DNA of 64,000 nt from 62-47 sp044463945 (lineage in GTDB: Bacteria > Pseudomonadota > Alphaproteobacteria > Rhizobiales > Xanthobacteraceae). Under the pieces are notes generated by a model. The model made no database searches. It saw nothing but the letters and a program-made list of their open reading frames with translations, and was not told the DNA's origin. Of this stretch, positions 35,301 to 43,819 are shown in pieces. Location: NCBI GenBank assembly GCA_044463945.1, contig JBIQLW010000016.1, forward strand, positions 1 to 64,000, read 5' to 3'. The position numbers were made by a program, and so were the translations under genes. The stretch's first letter is position 1, and each line of letters begins with the position of its first letter.

Positions 35301-37536
35301 TCATCGGGGCGGGCGGCGCGACCGGCAGCACCAGCTTGCGCTCCACCGCGCGGCCGCCGGCTTCCGCCATGCGGATGAAGATCTGCGCCTCCTGCGGCCG
35401 CGACGAAGCCGGTGCCGTGGCGAGGCTGACCGGGAACGAGGCCGCGCCGTTGGCGTCGGATTCCGGCAGGTCCTCGATCGGGGTGCGCTCGTTGCTGGCG
35501 GTTTCCTCGTCCGCGACGCCGAACTGATAGCCGGCGTAACCGGGCCGCGTCTCCGCCGGCGCCACCAGCATGTCGCCTTCGAGTTGCAGGTGGGAGGCCG
35601 GCGCGCCGTAAAGAAAGCGGCCATCGACTTTAAGCGTTACCGGAGTATCCGCCACGATCTGCTTGGCGTCGCTTGTCAAATCGAACTCAATACGGTCCGG
35701 CACATAGTCCTCGACCATGAAGGTTGTTTCCCCCACCGATCCGGCCTTGGGATCGGTGAAGGCGCGCACCCGCCAAGTCCCTGTCGGCACCGCTGTGTTC
35801 AGCGGCAGCGACAGGCTGCGCCCGCCCGCGCCCTGGTCGGGCAGCGTGGCGCGGCGATATTCGACGCCGTCCGGGCGCTCCACCACCAGGATCAGCGGGG
35901 TGCCGGTCATCGCCTTGCCCTGCCCGTCGCGCAGCAGCGCGGTGAGATAGACGGTCTCGCCGGAGCGATAGATGCCGCGCTCGGCATAGACGAAGGCGTC
36001 GGCCCCCGCCGGCGTGACGCGGCCGGTGACGCCGCGATCGGACAGATCGAAGGCGTTGGTCTTGAGGCTGAGGAAGGCGTAGTCGGCCTTGTCGCCGGTG
36101 ACCGTCAGCAGCGCCGGCGACAGCCCGCCCTCGCCGCGCGCGAGCCCGGCCTCGAACAGGACGTGGCCGCTCGCGTCAGTCTTGCGGGTGGCGAGGATTT
36201 CGTTGTTACGCGCCAGCAGGCGCACCTCGGCATTGGCCACCGCATCGGTCGAGGCCAGCGAATTGACGAAGACATGGATGCCATCGTGGCCGGAGAACGC
36301 CGTCAGGCCAAGATCGGAGACGATGAACCATTGCGTCGCCAGCGAGCCGGACTCCTCGTCGCTGTCCGCCTGCGGCCCCTTGGGTGCGGCGGTCATCACA
36401 TAGACGCCCGGTTGCAGGTCGCCCAATGCCTGATCGACCGGAAACGCCGTGGTCACCTCGGCATTGAGCGTCGAGGCGGTGGCGAGATCGCCGGACCACA
36501 CCCTGACGCCGCGCTCGCCGCCGAGGTCGGAGAGTTCGTAGCCGCTCAGGGCGCGCTGGAAGTCACTGCCGATCACCGTGTTGATGAGGTTGCGGTCGCC
36601 GATGCGGAACACCTTCACCGCCACCGCCTGGGTGTTGACGCTGACCACCGGAATGCCGCGCTGGCCGGTGCGCGGCAGCACATAGGCGCGCCCGGTGAAG
36701 CGCACGAACGGCTTGCGGTCGCGCACATAGACGTTGAACTCGGCCGACTTCGGCAGCGATTCCCGGACCACTGAGGGCAGCCCGGCCCGCAGGTTGATGT
36801 TGTAGCGCTCGCCGTGCTTCAGCCCGTCAACGCAGAGCTGCTTGTCCTCGGTCGAGAGCGCGGGCGCGTCGGTGCCCGCCAGCGCCACGAATGGCGCGAA
36901 GTCGGTGCGCCTGGCGAGGTCTTCGGAGAACTGGAAGCACACCCGGGGCGAGGCGGAATCCGAATCCACGCTGTAGTCCAGCAGCCGGAAGCCGTGATCG
37001 TCGCGCAACTTCTCGTAAGCGCCGCGCACGTCGGCGACCTCGCGCAGGTCGAGCGACAGGCGCATGGCGTCGAGCGCCGGCCGCCATAGCTTGCGTTCAG
37101 CGAAAGCGCGGCCGAGGACGGCGAGCGCCTGCGCTTCCTCGCCGGCATTGCCGGCGCGCTGATAGGCCAGGTAGGCGGCGGTCGAGGCGCGCTCACGCAA
37201 CAGCGTCTGCTCGCTGCTGGTGGCCGGGCGCACCTGGAGGATGGTGTTCGCCAACCGCAGCCAGTTGCTGCCGTCGTCGGGCGCGACCGCTGCGATCTGG
37301 CCGAGGATTTGCAGGCTTTCCCGGAGATTGCCGCGCCGGACGGCAGAATCGGCATCGGTGCGCAGTTGCGCCACCGGCCTTGCGACGCTGCCGGCCTCGG
37401 TCTTGATCTGTTCCTGCAGCTTGATTGCGGCATCCGCCAGATCGTCACGCTTGAACGCCTTGTCGGCGGCCTGTGCCGCGGCCAGCCCGACCACAAGCGC
37501 TGCGACGAGACCGGCGGCACGGATCAAACCCATCAT
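32317..37536 (-). CDS. Bacterial alpha-2-macroglobulin (YfhM-like), thioester-containing
   Basis: A 1739-residue periplasmic protease-trapping protein. An N-terminal signal peptide (LVAALVVGLAAAQA, cleavage after about residue 23) lacks a lipobox Cys, unlike E. coli YfhM, which is a lipoprotein. An N-terminal helical region (about 30-200) precedes a string of macroglobulin domains, a central bait region and the A2M domain. The thioester motif CSEQ is intact (Cys1289, Gln1292; codons 33672-33661), inside GCSEQITSRAMPLLYVNDL. A helical thioester domain and receptor-binding-like C-terminus follow. It is the first gene of a five-gene same-strand run and is translationally coupled to pbpC. Confidence 0.93.
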   Translation of the reverse strand: MMGLIRAAGLVAALVVGLAAAQAADKAFKRDDLADAAIKLQEQIKTEAGSVARPVAQLRTDADSAVRRGNLRESLQILGQIAAVAPDDGSNWLRLANTILQVRPATSSEQTLLRERASTAAYLAYQRAGNAGEEAQALAVLGRAFAERKLWRPALDAMRLSLDLREVADVRGAYEKLRDDHGFRLLDYSVDSDSASPRVCFQFSEDLARRTDFAPFVALAGTDAPALSTEDKQLCVDGLKHGERYNINLRAGLPSVVRESLPKSAEFNVYVRDRKPFVRFTGRAYVLPRTGQRGIPVVSVNTQAVAVKVFRIGDRNLINTVIGSDFQRALSGYELSDLGGERGVRVWSGDLATASTLNAEVTTAFPVDQALGDLQPGVYVMTAAPKGPQADSDEESGSLATQWFIVSDLGLTAFSGHDGIHVFVNSLASTDAVANAEVRLLARNNEILATRKTDASGHVLFEAGLARGEGGLSPALLTVTGDKADYAFLSLKTNAFDLSDRGVTGRVTPAGADAFVYAERGIYRSGETVYLTALLRDGQGKAMTGTPLILVVERPDGVEYRRATLPDQGAGGRSLSLPLNTAVPTGTWRVRAFTDPKAGSVGETTFMVEDYVPDRIEFDLTSDAKQIVADTPVTLKVDGRFLYGAPASHLQLEGDMLVAPAETRPGYAGYQFGVADEETASNERTPIEDLPESDANGAASFPVSLATAPASSRPQEAQIFIRMAEAGGRAVERKLVLPVAPPAPMIGVKPLFAGGSVAEGENANFDVVFVAPDGTALARGGLRYELLKIESHYQWYRQGGSWEYEPVKSTKRVADGDLVIAADKPTRLHLSPQPGRYRLDVKSGEANGPLTSVSFDVGWYSDGSADTPDLLETSIDKPQYAAGDTMTVSVNARTAGKLTVNVLGDRLLTTQTVDVKEGTAQVRIPVGSDWGTGAYVVATLRRPLDTAAQRMPGRAIGLKWFGIDKDARTLKVELSPPALVRPSTTLALPVKLTGLSPGEDAKIVVAAVDVGILNLTNYKPPAPDDYYLGQRRLTAEIRDLYGQLIDGMQGTRGQIRSGGDIAAAEMQGSPPTQKPLALYSGIVTVGPDGTTNVAFDIPEFAGTARLMAVAWTATKLGRATMDVTVRDPVVLTATLPRFLLSGDHGTMSFDLDNVEGAPGDYSISVSASGPVKVPGNATTTVNLKARQRTSMALALEAAGTGTAQIDVAIKGPDGLTLARHYALDVKAATQILARRSVRTLAKGESLTLTSDMFSDLVAGTGGVSLSVSQSTALDAATILKALDRYPFGCSEQITSRAMPLLYVNDLAAGAHLAMDTAVDQRIRDAIDRLLARQGSNGSFGMWSSGGNDDWLDAYVTDFLSRAREKGFAVPDIAFRSALDRVRNFVVNADEPEKTGGRDLAYGLYVLAKNGNAPVGDLRYLADTKLDHLATPIAKAQLAAALALVGDRARAERVYAAAVASLDPKPVLQFGRTDYGSALRDAAALVSLASEGNAPRATLTQAVQRVEAARGLTPFTSTQENAWLVLASRALARDADKISLDIDGSPVKTVVYRSYKAIDLDGKPIKITNLGDVPMQAVVSVTGAPVTPEPAAANGFKIERNYFALDGTPADPAQAKQNQRFAVVLKITEAKPEYGHIMVVDYLPAGFEIDNPHLVSSGDAGTLDWIEDGAEAEHTEFRDDRFSAAIDRAANSKSVFTVAYVVRAVSPGKYVLPQAYVEDMYNPSRYGRTGTGTVEVKAAK

Positions 37537-37810
37537 GACGTTCTCCCTTTAGAGGCCGGTCGCCGCCGACCGCCGAGCATCGGCGGACAAGATGACGGGC
37601 TGATGGCGCGGCCGCACCCCCGTCGTGGGCATTGCCCGAGCGGCCCGCACGGACCCGTCCAAAATTGAATCGCGTTGCGCGAGAGCATAACGGAAACGGC
37701 CGTGCCGACCCACTCCCCGCTTGGTCGCCGCGAATTGCGGTCAGGTTCGGGCGCGGGCGGCGGGTCAGCCTGGAATTTGTTCGAGTCGATCACGGTCCGG
37801 AGAGACGGTG

Positions 37811-37887
37811 TGGCGATCCCAGCAGGATTCGAACCTGCAACCCGCGGAGTAGAAATCCGCTACTCTATCCAGTTGAGCTATGGGACC
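37811..37887 (-). tRNA. tRNA-Arg (UCU)
   Basis: The 77-base cloverleaf has acceptor GGTCCCA/TGGGATC with one G-U pair. The anticodon stem GCGGA/TCCGC encloses loop TTTCTAC, giving anticodon TCT. The T-loop is GTTCGAATC and CCA is encoded. It reads AGA, a rare codon in this high-GC genome. Confidence 0.97.
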
Positions 37888-38100
37888 GCAGCCGCGCCAT
37901 CGCGGCGGGATATTGCCGCTGACAATATAGTACCGCCGTTAGCAAAAAGCCCGCCCGGGCGTCAATTCGCGGGAGCCGATCCGCCGCGCGCGAACCCGGT
38001 CAAACGGGGCGCGACCGCAATCATGCTCGACAATTCCGGCAATCGCTGTTGAATGGGGCCCTCGTCTCCCCTCAACCGACGATCTCACAGAGGACCAACG

Positions 38101-38478
38101 ATGTTTTCTCACGTCATGATCGGCACCAACGACCTCGACCGGGCCAAGGACTTCTACGACAAGCTGCTCGGCACCCTCGGCATTCCGCCGGCCGTGGTCG
38201 ACCGCCACCGGATTTTCTACCGTACCAAGACCGGAACGTTCTCGGTGTCCAAGCCGATCAACGGCCAACCAGCGACGCCCGCCAACGGCGGCACCATCGG
38301 TTTCCTCGCCAAGTCGCAGGACGAAGCCGATGCCTGGCACGCCACCGGCGTCGCCAACGGCGGCACCTCCTGCGAGGATCCGCCCGGCGTGCGCGACAAC
38401 GGCAGCGTCAAGCTCTACCTCGCCTACCTGCGCGATCCCGACGGCAACAAGCTCTGCGCGTTGCACCGCGTGCCCTGA
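38101..38478 (+). CDS. VOC (glyoxalase/bleomycin resistance) family protein
   Basis: A 125-residue single-domain vicinal-oxygen-chelate protein. It begins FSHVMIGTNDLDRAKDFYD, the usual first beta-alpha unit, and ends LAYLRDPDGNKLCALHR with the terminal metal-side strand; such proteins form dimers of paired modules. The start at 38101 follows AGAGGACC. The exact reaction is unknown: members include lactoylglutathione lyases, dioxygenases and antibiotic-binding proteins. It is transcribed alone and converges on the HMG-CoA lyase gene. Confidence 0.88.
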   Translation: MFSHVMIGTNDLDRAKDFYDKLLGTLGIPPAVVDRHRIFYRTKTGTFSVSKPINGQPATPANGGTIGFLAKSQDEADAWHATGVANGGTSCEDPPGVRDNGSVKLYLAYLRDPDGNKLCALHRVP

Positions 38479-38520
38479 GTGTCCGACCGGAAGTTCGCAT
38501 TTTTGACCGAAGGTGCAACG

Positions 38521-38560
38521 CGAAAGCCGTCGTACCCGCGCAGGCGGGTACCCAGTTCGT
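38521..38560. repeat. Half-copy of the palindromic intergenic repeat between convergent genes
   Basis: GAAAGCCGTCGTACCCGCG followed by CAGGCGGGTACCCAGT is closely related to the left half of the element at 19141-19241 (GAAAGCCGTCATACCCGCG...GCGGGTATCCAGT) and forms a hairpin (GTACCCGC/GCGGGTAC). The right half is absent. It lies between a rightward VOC gene and the leftward HMG-CoA lyase gene. Confidence 0.65.
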
Positions 38561-38611
38561 TTCCGGTCAGGCTCTGAGGTTCGTTGAACCGGACAGCGCG
38601 CGGCGGGCGTC

Positions 38612-39529
38612 TTAAGCGTTGGCCGCGCGCCGCCGCTTGGCGTTGAGCGCCGTCGCGACCCGGCTCACCGGCGGACGGCCCAGCACCGTACTGATGCGGT
38701 TGGTCGCGGCCAGCAGCCTGTCCATGTCGACGCCGGTCGCGATCCCCATGCCGTCCAGTATATAGACCACGTCCTCGGTCGCGACGTTGCCGGTCGCGCC
38801 TGGCGCATAGGGGCAGCCGCCGAGTCCACCGGCGGCGGCGTCGATCACCCGCACCCCTTCCTCCATCCCGGCATAGAGGTTGGCCAGCGCCTGCCCGTAG
38901 GTGTCGTGGAAGTGCATCGCAAGCTTCCCAGCCGGCACCTCGGCGCCGACCGCGCGCAGCATGGCGCGCGCCTTGGCCGGGGTACCGACGCCGATGGTGT
39001 CGCCCAGCGAGATTTCGTAGCAGCCGAGGTCCCAAAGCGTTTTGGCGACGCGCGCGACGGCGGCCGGCTCCACCTCGCCGTCAAACGGACAGCCGAGCAC
39101 GCAGGAGACATAGCCGCGCACCTTGACGCCGTCGGCCTTCGCGCGCGCCAGCACCGGCTTGAAGCGCTCGATCGATTCCGCGATTCCGCAATTGATGTTG
39201 GCGCGAGAAAATCCTTCCGACGCCGAGGCGAACACCGACACCACCTTGGCGCCTGCGGCGCGCGCCGCCTCGTAGCCCTTCTCGTTGGGCACCAGAACGT
39301 GAAACTCGCCCTGCGGCAGCGCGGCGCTGACCGTGCGCAGCACCTGATCGGAACCCATCATCTGCGGCACGGCTTTCGGCGAGACGAACGCGCCGACTTC
39401 GCAAACATTGAGCCCGGCCGCGACCAGATCCTCGACGAAAGCGATGCGCGCTTCGACGCTCACCGTCGTCTTCTCGTTTTGCAGGCCGTCGCGCGGCCCC
39501 ATCTCGACGATTGCGACCCGGTCGCTCAT
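38612..39529 (-). CDS. mvaB: Hydroxymethylglutaryl-CoA lyase
   Basis: This enzyme splits HMG-CoA into acetoacetate and acetyl-CoA, the last step of leucine breakdown. The 305-residue TIM barrel has the metal/substrate motif MGPRDGLQNE (10-19), HFHDTYGQALANL and the active-site signature GLGGCPYAPGATGN with the catalytic Cys. It starts five bases after the carboxylase alpha gene; the ATG at 39529 is chosen because a longer frame runs back into that gene. The carboxylase-lyase order matches liuB-liuD-liuE operons. Confidence 0.94.
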   Translation of the reverse strand: MSDRVAIVEMGPRDGLQNEKTTVSVEARIAFVEDLVAAGLNVCEVGAFVSPKAVPQMMGSDQVLRTVSAALPQGEFHVLVPNEKGYEAARAAGAKVVSVFASASEGFSRANINCGIAESIERFKPVLARAKADGVKVRGYVSCVLGCPFDGEVEPAAVARVAKTLWDLGCYEISLGDTIGVGTPAKARAMLRAVGAEVPAGKLAMHFHDTYGQALANLYAGMEEGVRVIDAAAGGLGGCPYAPGATGNVATEDVVYILDGMGIATGVDMDRLLAATNRISTVLGRPPVSRVATALNAKRRRAANA

Positions 39530-39534
39530 GGCTC

Positions 39535-41538
39535 TCAAGCCTCCGCCGGCTCGACCTCGGCCAGCTCCGCGCCTTCCTGCACGATGTCGCCGACCTTGCA
39601 CTTGATCCGCTTGAGCCGGCCTGCGAACGGCGCGCGCAGCGTCTGTTCCATCTTCATGACTTCCAGCGTCAGGATCGGCGCGCCCTTCTCAAGGGTCGCG
39701 CCCTCGCCCGCCAACAGCGCCACCACGGTGCCCGGCAGCGGCGCGACGATGCGGTCCTCGCCGACGTGCTCGTCGTCGCCGCCGCTGAACGGATCGGCCC
39801 ACGACAACTCGAAGCGGCCGTTGCGGCTGCGGACGTAGACGTCGCGCCCGTCCAGCACCGCCACCACATGGCTGCGCGCATCCTCCAGCGAAATCGCGAA
39901 CGCGCCGCTACCCTCGTCGGTGAAGGCGAAGGCCACCTCGCGGCCGTCGATCTCCAGCGACGAGCCGCTGCCGTAGCGGCGGGCGATGGTCAGTTCCGGC
40001 CCCGACCCTTGCCGGAAGGTGAAGATCCGCCGCCGCCGCCCGACCGGCATCCAGCCGTCGGTCTGCCACGGCGACTGCACGTCGGCGCGCATCGCCTGCC
40101 GCTCGCGGGTGAGGATGACGGCCACCGCCGCCGCCAGTTCGAGCGCGCCGGGCGCGGCGGGCGGCGGCGTCAGGTCCTTGAGGTGCCGCTCGATGAAACC
40201 GGTGTCGATGCGGTTGCCGCGCACGTCGGGGTGGGTCACCAGCCCCGACAGAAACGGGATGTTGGTGACGACGCCACGCACGTCCATCTCCTGAAGCCCA
40301 CGGTCGAGCCGGTCGATGGCGACGTCGCGGGTCGGCGCCCAGGCGATCACCTTGGCGAGCATGGCGTCGTAGTGCGGCGAGACGTTACTGCCCTGCCGAT
40401 AGCCGGTATCGATCCGCAGGCCGCCGACCTCATCCGGGGTCCGCCAGGTCTTGATGCGGCCGACCGAGGGCATGAAGTTCTTGGAGGGGTTTTCGGCGTA
40501 GACCCGCGCCTCGATGGCGTGGCCATTCAGCTTGAGTTGATCCTGCGCCATCGGCAGCGTCTCGCCGAACGCTACCCGCAACTGCCACTCCACCAGATCG
40601 ACGCCGCTGATGAGTTCGGTCACCGGATGTTCGACCTGAAGGCGCGTGTTCATCTCGATGAAGAACACCTCGCGGCCGTCGGAGACGAACTCGATGGTGC
40701 CCGCGCCGACATAGTTCACCGCGCCGGCCGCCTTGCGCGCGGCGTCGCACACCTTCTCGCGCTGCTCTGCGTTCAGCGTCGGCGACGGCGCTTCCTCGAT
40801 CACCTTTTGATGGCGGCGCTGCAAGGTGCATTCGCGCTCGAACAGCGACAGCAGGTTGCCGTGGCTGTCGCCGATCACCTGCACCTCGATGTGGCGCGGG
40901 TTCTGAACGTACTTCTCGATCAGCATCCGGTCGTCGCCGAACGCGGCCTTGGCCTCGCGCCGCGCGCTCTCCAGCGCCGCCTTAAGCTCCGCGGCCTTGC
41001 GCACCACCCGCATCCCGCGCCCGCCGCCGCCGGCCGACGCCTTGACCAGCACCGGATAGCCCGCCTTCTCGGCCGCCGCCGCCAGCGTCGCGTCGTCCTG
41101 CGCCTCGCCGTGATAGCCCGGTACCAGCGGCACACCGGCCTTTTCCATCAACAGCTTGGAGCCGGACTTCGAGCCCATCGCGGTCATCATCGCGGCCGTT
41201 GGGCCGACGAATACCAGGTTGGCATCGGCGCAGGCTTGCGCGAACTCGGCATTCTCGGACAAGAAGCCGTAACCGGGATGGATCGCTTCCGCGCCGCTCT
41301 CGCGCGCAGCCGCCAGCACCCGCTCGATATTCAGATAACTGTCACGCGCCCGCGCCGGGCCAAGCAGCACCGCGTCATCGGCCATCGCGACGTGGACCGC
41401 GTCACGGTCAGCCTCCGAATAGACCGCGACGGTGCGCAGGCCCATGGCCCGCGCGGTGCGGATGACGCGGCAGGCGATCTCGCCGCGATTGGCGATCAGA
41501 AGCGTACGGAAACGCCGGTAGTGTGCGGAGCCTGCCAT
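39535..41538 (-). CDS. mccA: 3-Methylcrotonyl-CoA carboxylase, biotin-containing alpha subunit
   Basis: The alpha subunit carboxylates its own biotin with ATP and bicarbonate. The 667-residue protein starts FRTLLIANRGEIACRVIRTA (biotin-carboxylase N-domain). It has the ATP-grasp Gly-rich loop KASAGGGGRGMRVV and EMNTRLQVEHPVTE, then a middle domain, and ends with the biotinyl domain EVMKMEQTL (biotinylated Lys629). It lies between the beta subunit (2-bp gap) and HMG-CoA lyase, so leucine catabolism rather than propionyl- or acetyl-CoA carboxylation is inferred. Geranyl-CoA carboxylase is the main alternative and less likely here. Confidence 0.93.
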   Translation of the reverse strand: MAGSAHYRRFRTLLIANRGEIACRVIRTARAMGLRTVAVYSEADRDAVHVAMADDAVLLGPARARDSYLNIERVLAAARESGAEAIHPGYGFLSENAEFAQACADANLVFVGPTAAMMTAMGSKSGSKLLMEKAGVPLVPGYHGEAQDDATLAAAAEKAGYPVLVKASAGGGGRGMRVVRKAAELKAALESARREAKAAFGDDRMLIEKYVQNPRHIEVQVIGDSHGNLLSLFERECTLQRRHQKVIEEAPSPTLNAEQREKVCDAARKAAGAVNYVGAGTIEFVSDGREVFFIEMNTRLQVEHPVTELISGVDLVEWQLRVAFGETLPMAQDQLKLNGHAIEARVYAENPSKNFMPSVGRIKTWRTPDEVGGLRIDTGYRQGSNVSPHYDAMLAKVIAWAPTRDVAIDRLDRGLQEMDVRGVVTNIPFLSGLVTHPDVRGNRIDTGFIERHLKDLTPPPAAPGALELAAAVAVILTRERQAMRADVQSPWQTDGWMPVGRRRRIFTFRQGSGPELTIARRYGSGSSLEIDGREVAFAFTDEGSGAFAISLEDARSHVVAVLDGRDVYVRSRNGRFELSWADPFSGGDDEHVGEDRIVAPLPGTVVALLAGEGATLEKGAPILTLEVMKMEQTLRAPFAGRLKRIKCKVGDIVQEGAELAEVEPAEA

Positions 41539-41540
41539 TA

Positions 41541-43154
41541 TCACATCCTGAAAATGCCGAACCGGGTCGGCTCGATCGGCGCGTTCGCCGCCGCCGACAG
41601 GCCGAGGCCCAATACCAGCCGGGTATCGGCGGGATCGATCACGCCGTCGTCCCACAATCGCGCGGTGGCGTAATAGGGGCTGCCCTGCTTCTCGTACTGG
41701 GCGCGGATCGGCGCCTGAAACTCGCGCTCCTCCTCGGCCGACCACGTCCCGCCCTTGGCCTCGATGCCTTCTCGGCGAACCGTGCTCAAGACCATCGCCG
41801 CCTGCTCACCGCCCATCACCGAGATGCGCGCGTTGGGCCACATCCACAGAAAGCGTGGGCTGTAGGCGCGCCCGCACATGCCGTAATTGCCGGCGCCGTA
41901 GGAGCCGCCGATCACCACAGTAAACTTCGGCACCGACGTCGTGGCGACTGCCGTCACCAGCTTGGCGCCGTCGCGCGCGATGCCGCCGGCCTCGTATTTG
42001 CGGCCGACCATGAAGCCGGTGATGTTCTGCAAAAACACCAGCGGGATGTTGCGCTGGCTGCACAGTTCGATGAAGTGCGCGCCTTTCAGCGAACTCTCGC
42101 TGAACAGGATGCCGTTGTTGGCGACGATGCCGACCGGATAGCCCCAGATGTGGGCGAAGCCGCACACCAGCGTCTGGCCGTAGAGCTTCTTGAACTCGTC
42201 GAACTCGGAGCCGTCGACGATCCGCGCGATGATGTCGCGCACGTCGAACGGCTTGCGGTTGTCGGCCGGCACCACGCCGTAGATTTCCTCCGGCGCGTAG
42301 AGCGGCTCGCGCGGGGCCTGCCAGCCCGAGACGTGACGCGGCGACTGCTTCAGCGTGCCGACGATGCGCCGCGCGATGCCGATGGCATGGCGGTCGTTCT
42401 GCGCGTAGTGATCGGTGACGCCGGACTGGCGCGAATGCACGTCGGCGCCGCCAAGTTCTTCCGCCGTCACCACCTCGCCGGTCGCGGCCTTTACCAGCGG
42501 CGGTCCGCCAAGGAAGATGGTGCCCTGATTACGCACGATGATGCTCTCGTCCGACATCGCCGGCACGTAAGCGCCGCCGGCGGTGCAAGAGCCCATCACG
42601 ATGGCGATCTGGGCGATGCCCTGCGCCGACAGGTTGGCCTGATTGTAGAAGATCCGGCCGAAGTGGCGCTCGTCGGGAAAGATCTCGTCCTGCTGCGGCA
42701 GAAACGCGCCGCCGGAATCGACCAGATAGATGCACGGCAGGTTGTTCTGGCGCGCGATATCCTGAGCGCGCAGATGCTTCTTCACCGTCATCGGATAATA
42801 GGTGCCGCCCTTGATGGTGGCGTCGTTGGCGACGATCACGCATTCGCGGCCCGACACCCGCCCGACGCCGGTGACGACGCTGGCCGAATGCACGTCGCCG
42901 CCGTAAAGGCCGTTAGCGGCGAGCGGCGACAGTTCGAGAAACGCCGTGCCGGGATCGATCAGCAGATCGACCCGGTCGCGGACGAACATCTTGCCGCGCT
43001 TGGCGTGGCGCTCGCGCGACGCCTTGCCGCCGCCGCCCGCCACCTCGCTCAGCTTGTTCTTCAGTTCGGCAACCAGCGCGCGCATCGCCTCGGCGTTCTG
43101 GGCAAAATCCGGAGAAGTCGTCTCGATACTGGAATGGAGGGGCATCAGGTCCAA
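41541..43154 (-). CDS. mccB: 3-Methylcrotonyl-CoA carboxylase, carboxyltransferase beta subunit
   Basis: The beta subunit moves the carboxyl group from biotin to 3-methylcrotonyl-CoA, giving 3-methylglutaconyl-CoA. It has 537 residues with two crotonase-fold halves: the N-terminal one with RVSGRECVIVANDATIKGGT and GIAQIAIVMGSCTAGGAYVP, the C-terminal one with FLQNITGFMVGRKYE and GGSYGAGNYGMCGRAY, which together form the CoA and biotin sites. It is the first gene of the three-gene run. The usual partners isovaleryl-CoA dehydrogenase and methylglutaconyl-CoA hydratase are not in this operon. Confidence 0.94.
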   Translation of the reverse strand: MDLMPLHSSIETTSPDFAQNAEAMRALVAELKNKLSEVAGGGGKASRERHAKRGKMFVRDRVDLLIDPGTAFLELSPLAANGLYGGDVHSASVVTGVGRVSGRECVIVANDATIKGGTYYPMTVKKHLRAQDIARQNNLPCIYLVDSGGAFLPQQDEIFPDERHFGRIFYNQANLSAQGIAQIAIVMGSCTAGGAYVPAMSDESIIVRNQGTIFLGGPPLVKAATGEVVTAEELGGADVHSRQSGVTDHYAQNDRHAIGIARRIVGTLKQSPRHVSGWQAPREPLYAPEEIYGVVPADNRKPFDVRDIIARIVDGSEFDEFKKLYGQTLVCGFAHIWGYPVGIVANNGILFSESSLKGAHFIELCSQRNIPLVFLQNITGFMVGRKYEAGGIARDGAKLVTAVATTSVPKFTVVIGGSYGAGNYGMCGRAYSPRFLWMWPNARISVMGGEQAAMVLSTVRREGIEAKGGTWSAEEEREFQAPIRAQYEKQGSPYYATARLWDDGVIDPADTRLVLGLGLSAAANAPIEPTRFGIFRM

Positions 43155-43290
43155 AGCTCGCGGGTGAGCGGTGCCGGCCGCATCAGGACGGTGCGGCCAA
43201 CCCCGGGACTTGCAATCGAAGCGGTTCGGCGAGGAGAGTCAATGGGGCGAAAGTCAGCGGCCCCGAATCGCCTGGCGGGGTCCGAACCTC

Positions 43291-43596
43291 TCAGTGCGTC
43301 CACGGGTCGGTACGCCGGAACGAAAAGTTGTCGGCATAGGCCGCCTGGCGCGGGCCGCGCTCCTTGGGCTCGATCACCTGATAGGGAATGCCCTTACGCT
43401 CGCAATAGGCAATGGCTTCATCCTTGGTGGCGAAGCGCAGGGTCACCTGCTGCTTCATGTCGCCCGAACTGGTCCAGCCCATCAGCGGCTCGACCATCCT
43501 CGGCTGCTCGGGCTCATAGTCGAGTTGCCATTCCCGGCTCTTGGCGTAGCCGGATTGCATCACGCTCTTGGCGGGTTTAAAAATACGTGCGGTCAT
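43291..43596 (-). CDS. NADH dehydrogenase subunit, NDUFS4-like (ETC complex I family)
   Basis: A 101-residue protein of the ETC_C1_NDUFS4 family, an accessory complex I subunit that mitochondria inherited from alphaproteobacteria. It starts MTARIFKPAKSVMQSGYA and contains EPLMGWTSSGDMKQQVTLRF and the C-terminal YADNFSFRRTDPWTH. These are family hallmarks. It is encoded alone, 136 bp upstream of mccB on the same strand and divergent from opgC, away from any nuo cluster, which is common in this class. Confidence 0.92.
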   Translation of the reverse strand: MTARIFKPAKSVMQSGYAKSREWQLDYEPEQPRMVEPLMGWTSSGDMKQQVTLRFATKDEAIAYCERKGIPYQVIEPKERGPRQAAYADNFSFRRTDPWTH

Positions 43597-43819
43597 AAGG
43601 TGCCGTGGCCTGCTCGTTCGGGTTTCGACAACAACCGGATGGGACGGGGCGTCGCCCGTTCCGCGGCGAATTGCGGGCCGGGAGCCAGCAGTCCGCGCGT
43701 GTTGATGCTATAATCCGTCCGCCGCCTCGTGACAATCTCGACAGGAATTGCCCCGACAGGATACCGCACGCCGCCCCCTTCGCCTTTCGCTCCATTTCCG
43801 GACCTATTTCACGGCGCTC

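Noticed and set aside
33604..36774. 1056-codon open frame opposite the alpha-2-macroglobulin gene
   Set aside because: Same pattern of antisense shadow; the minus strand carries thioester and macroglobulin features.
39511..41673. 720-codon + strand frame opposite mccA
   Set aside because: No recognisable domain, while mccA on the minus strand has ATP-grasp and biotinyl motifs.
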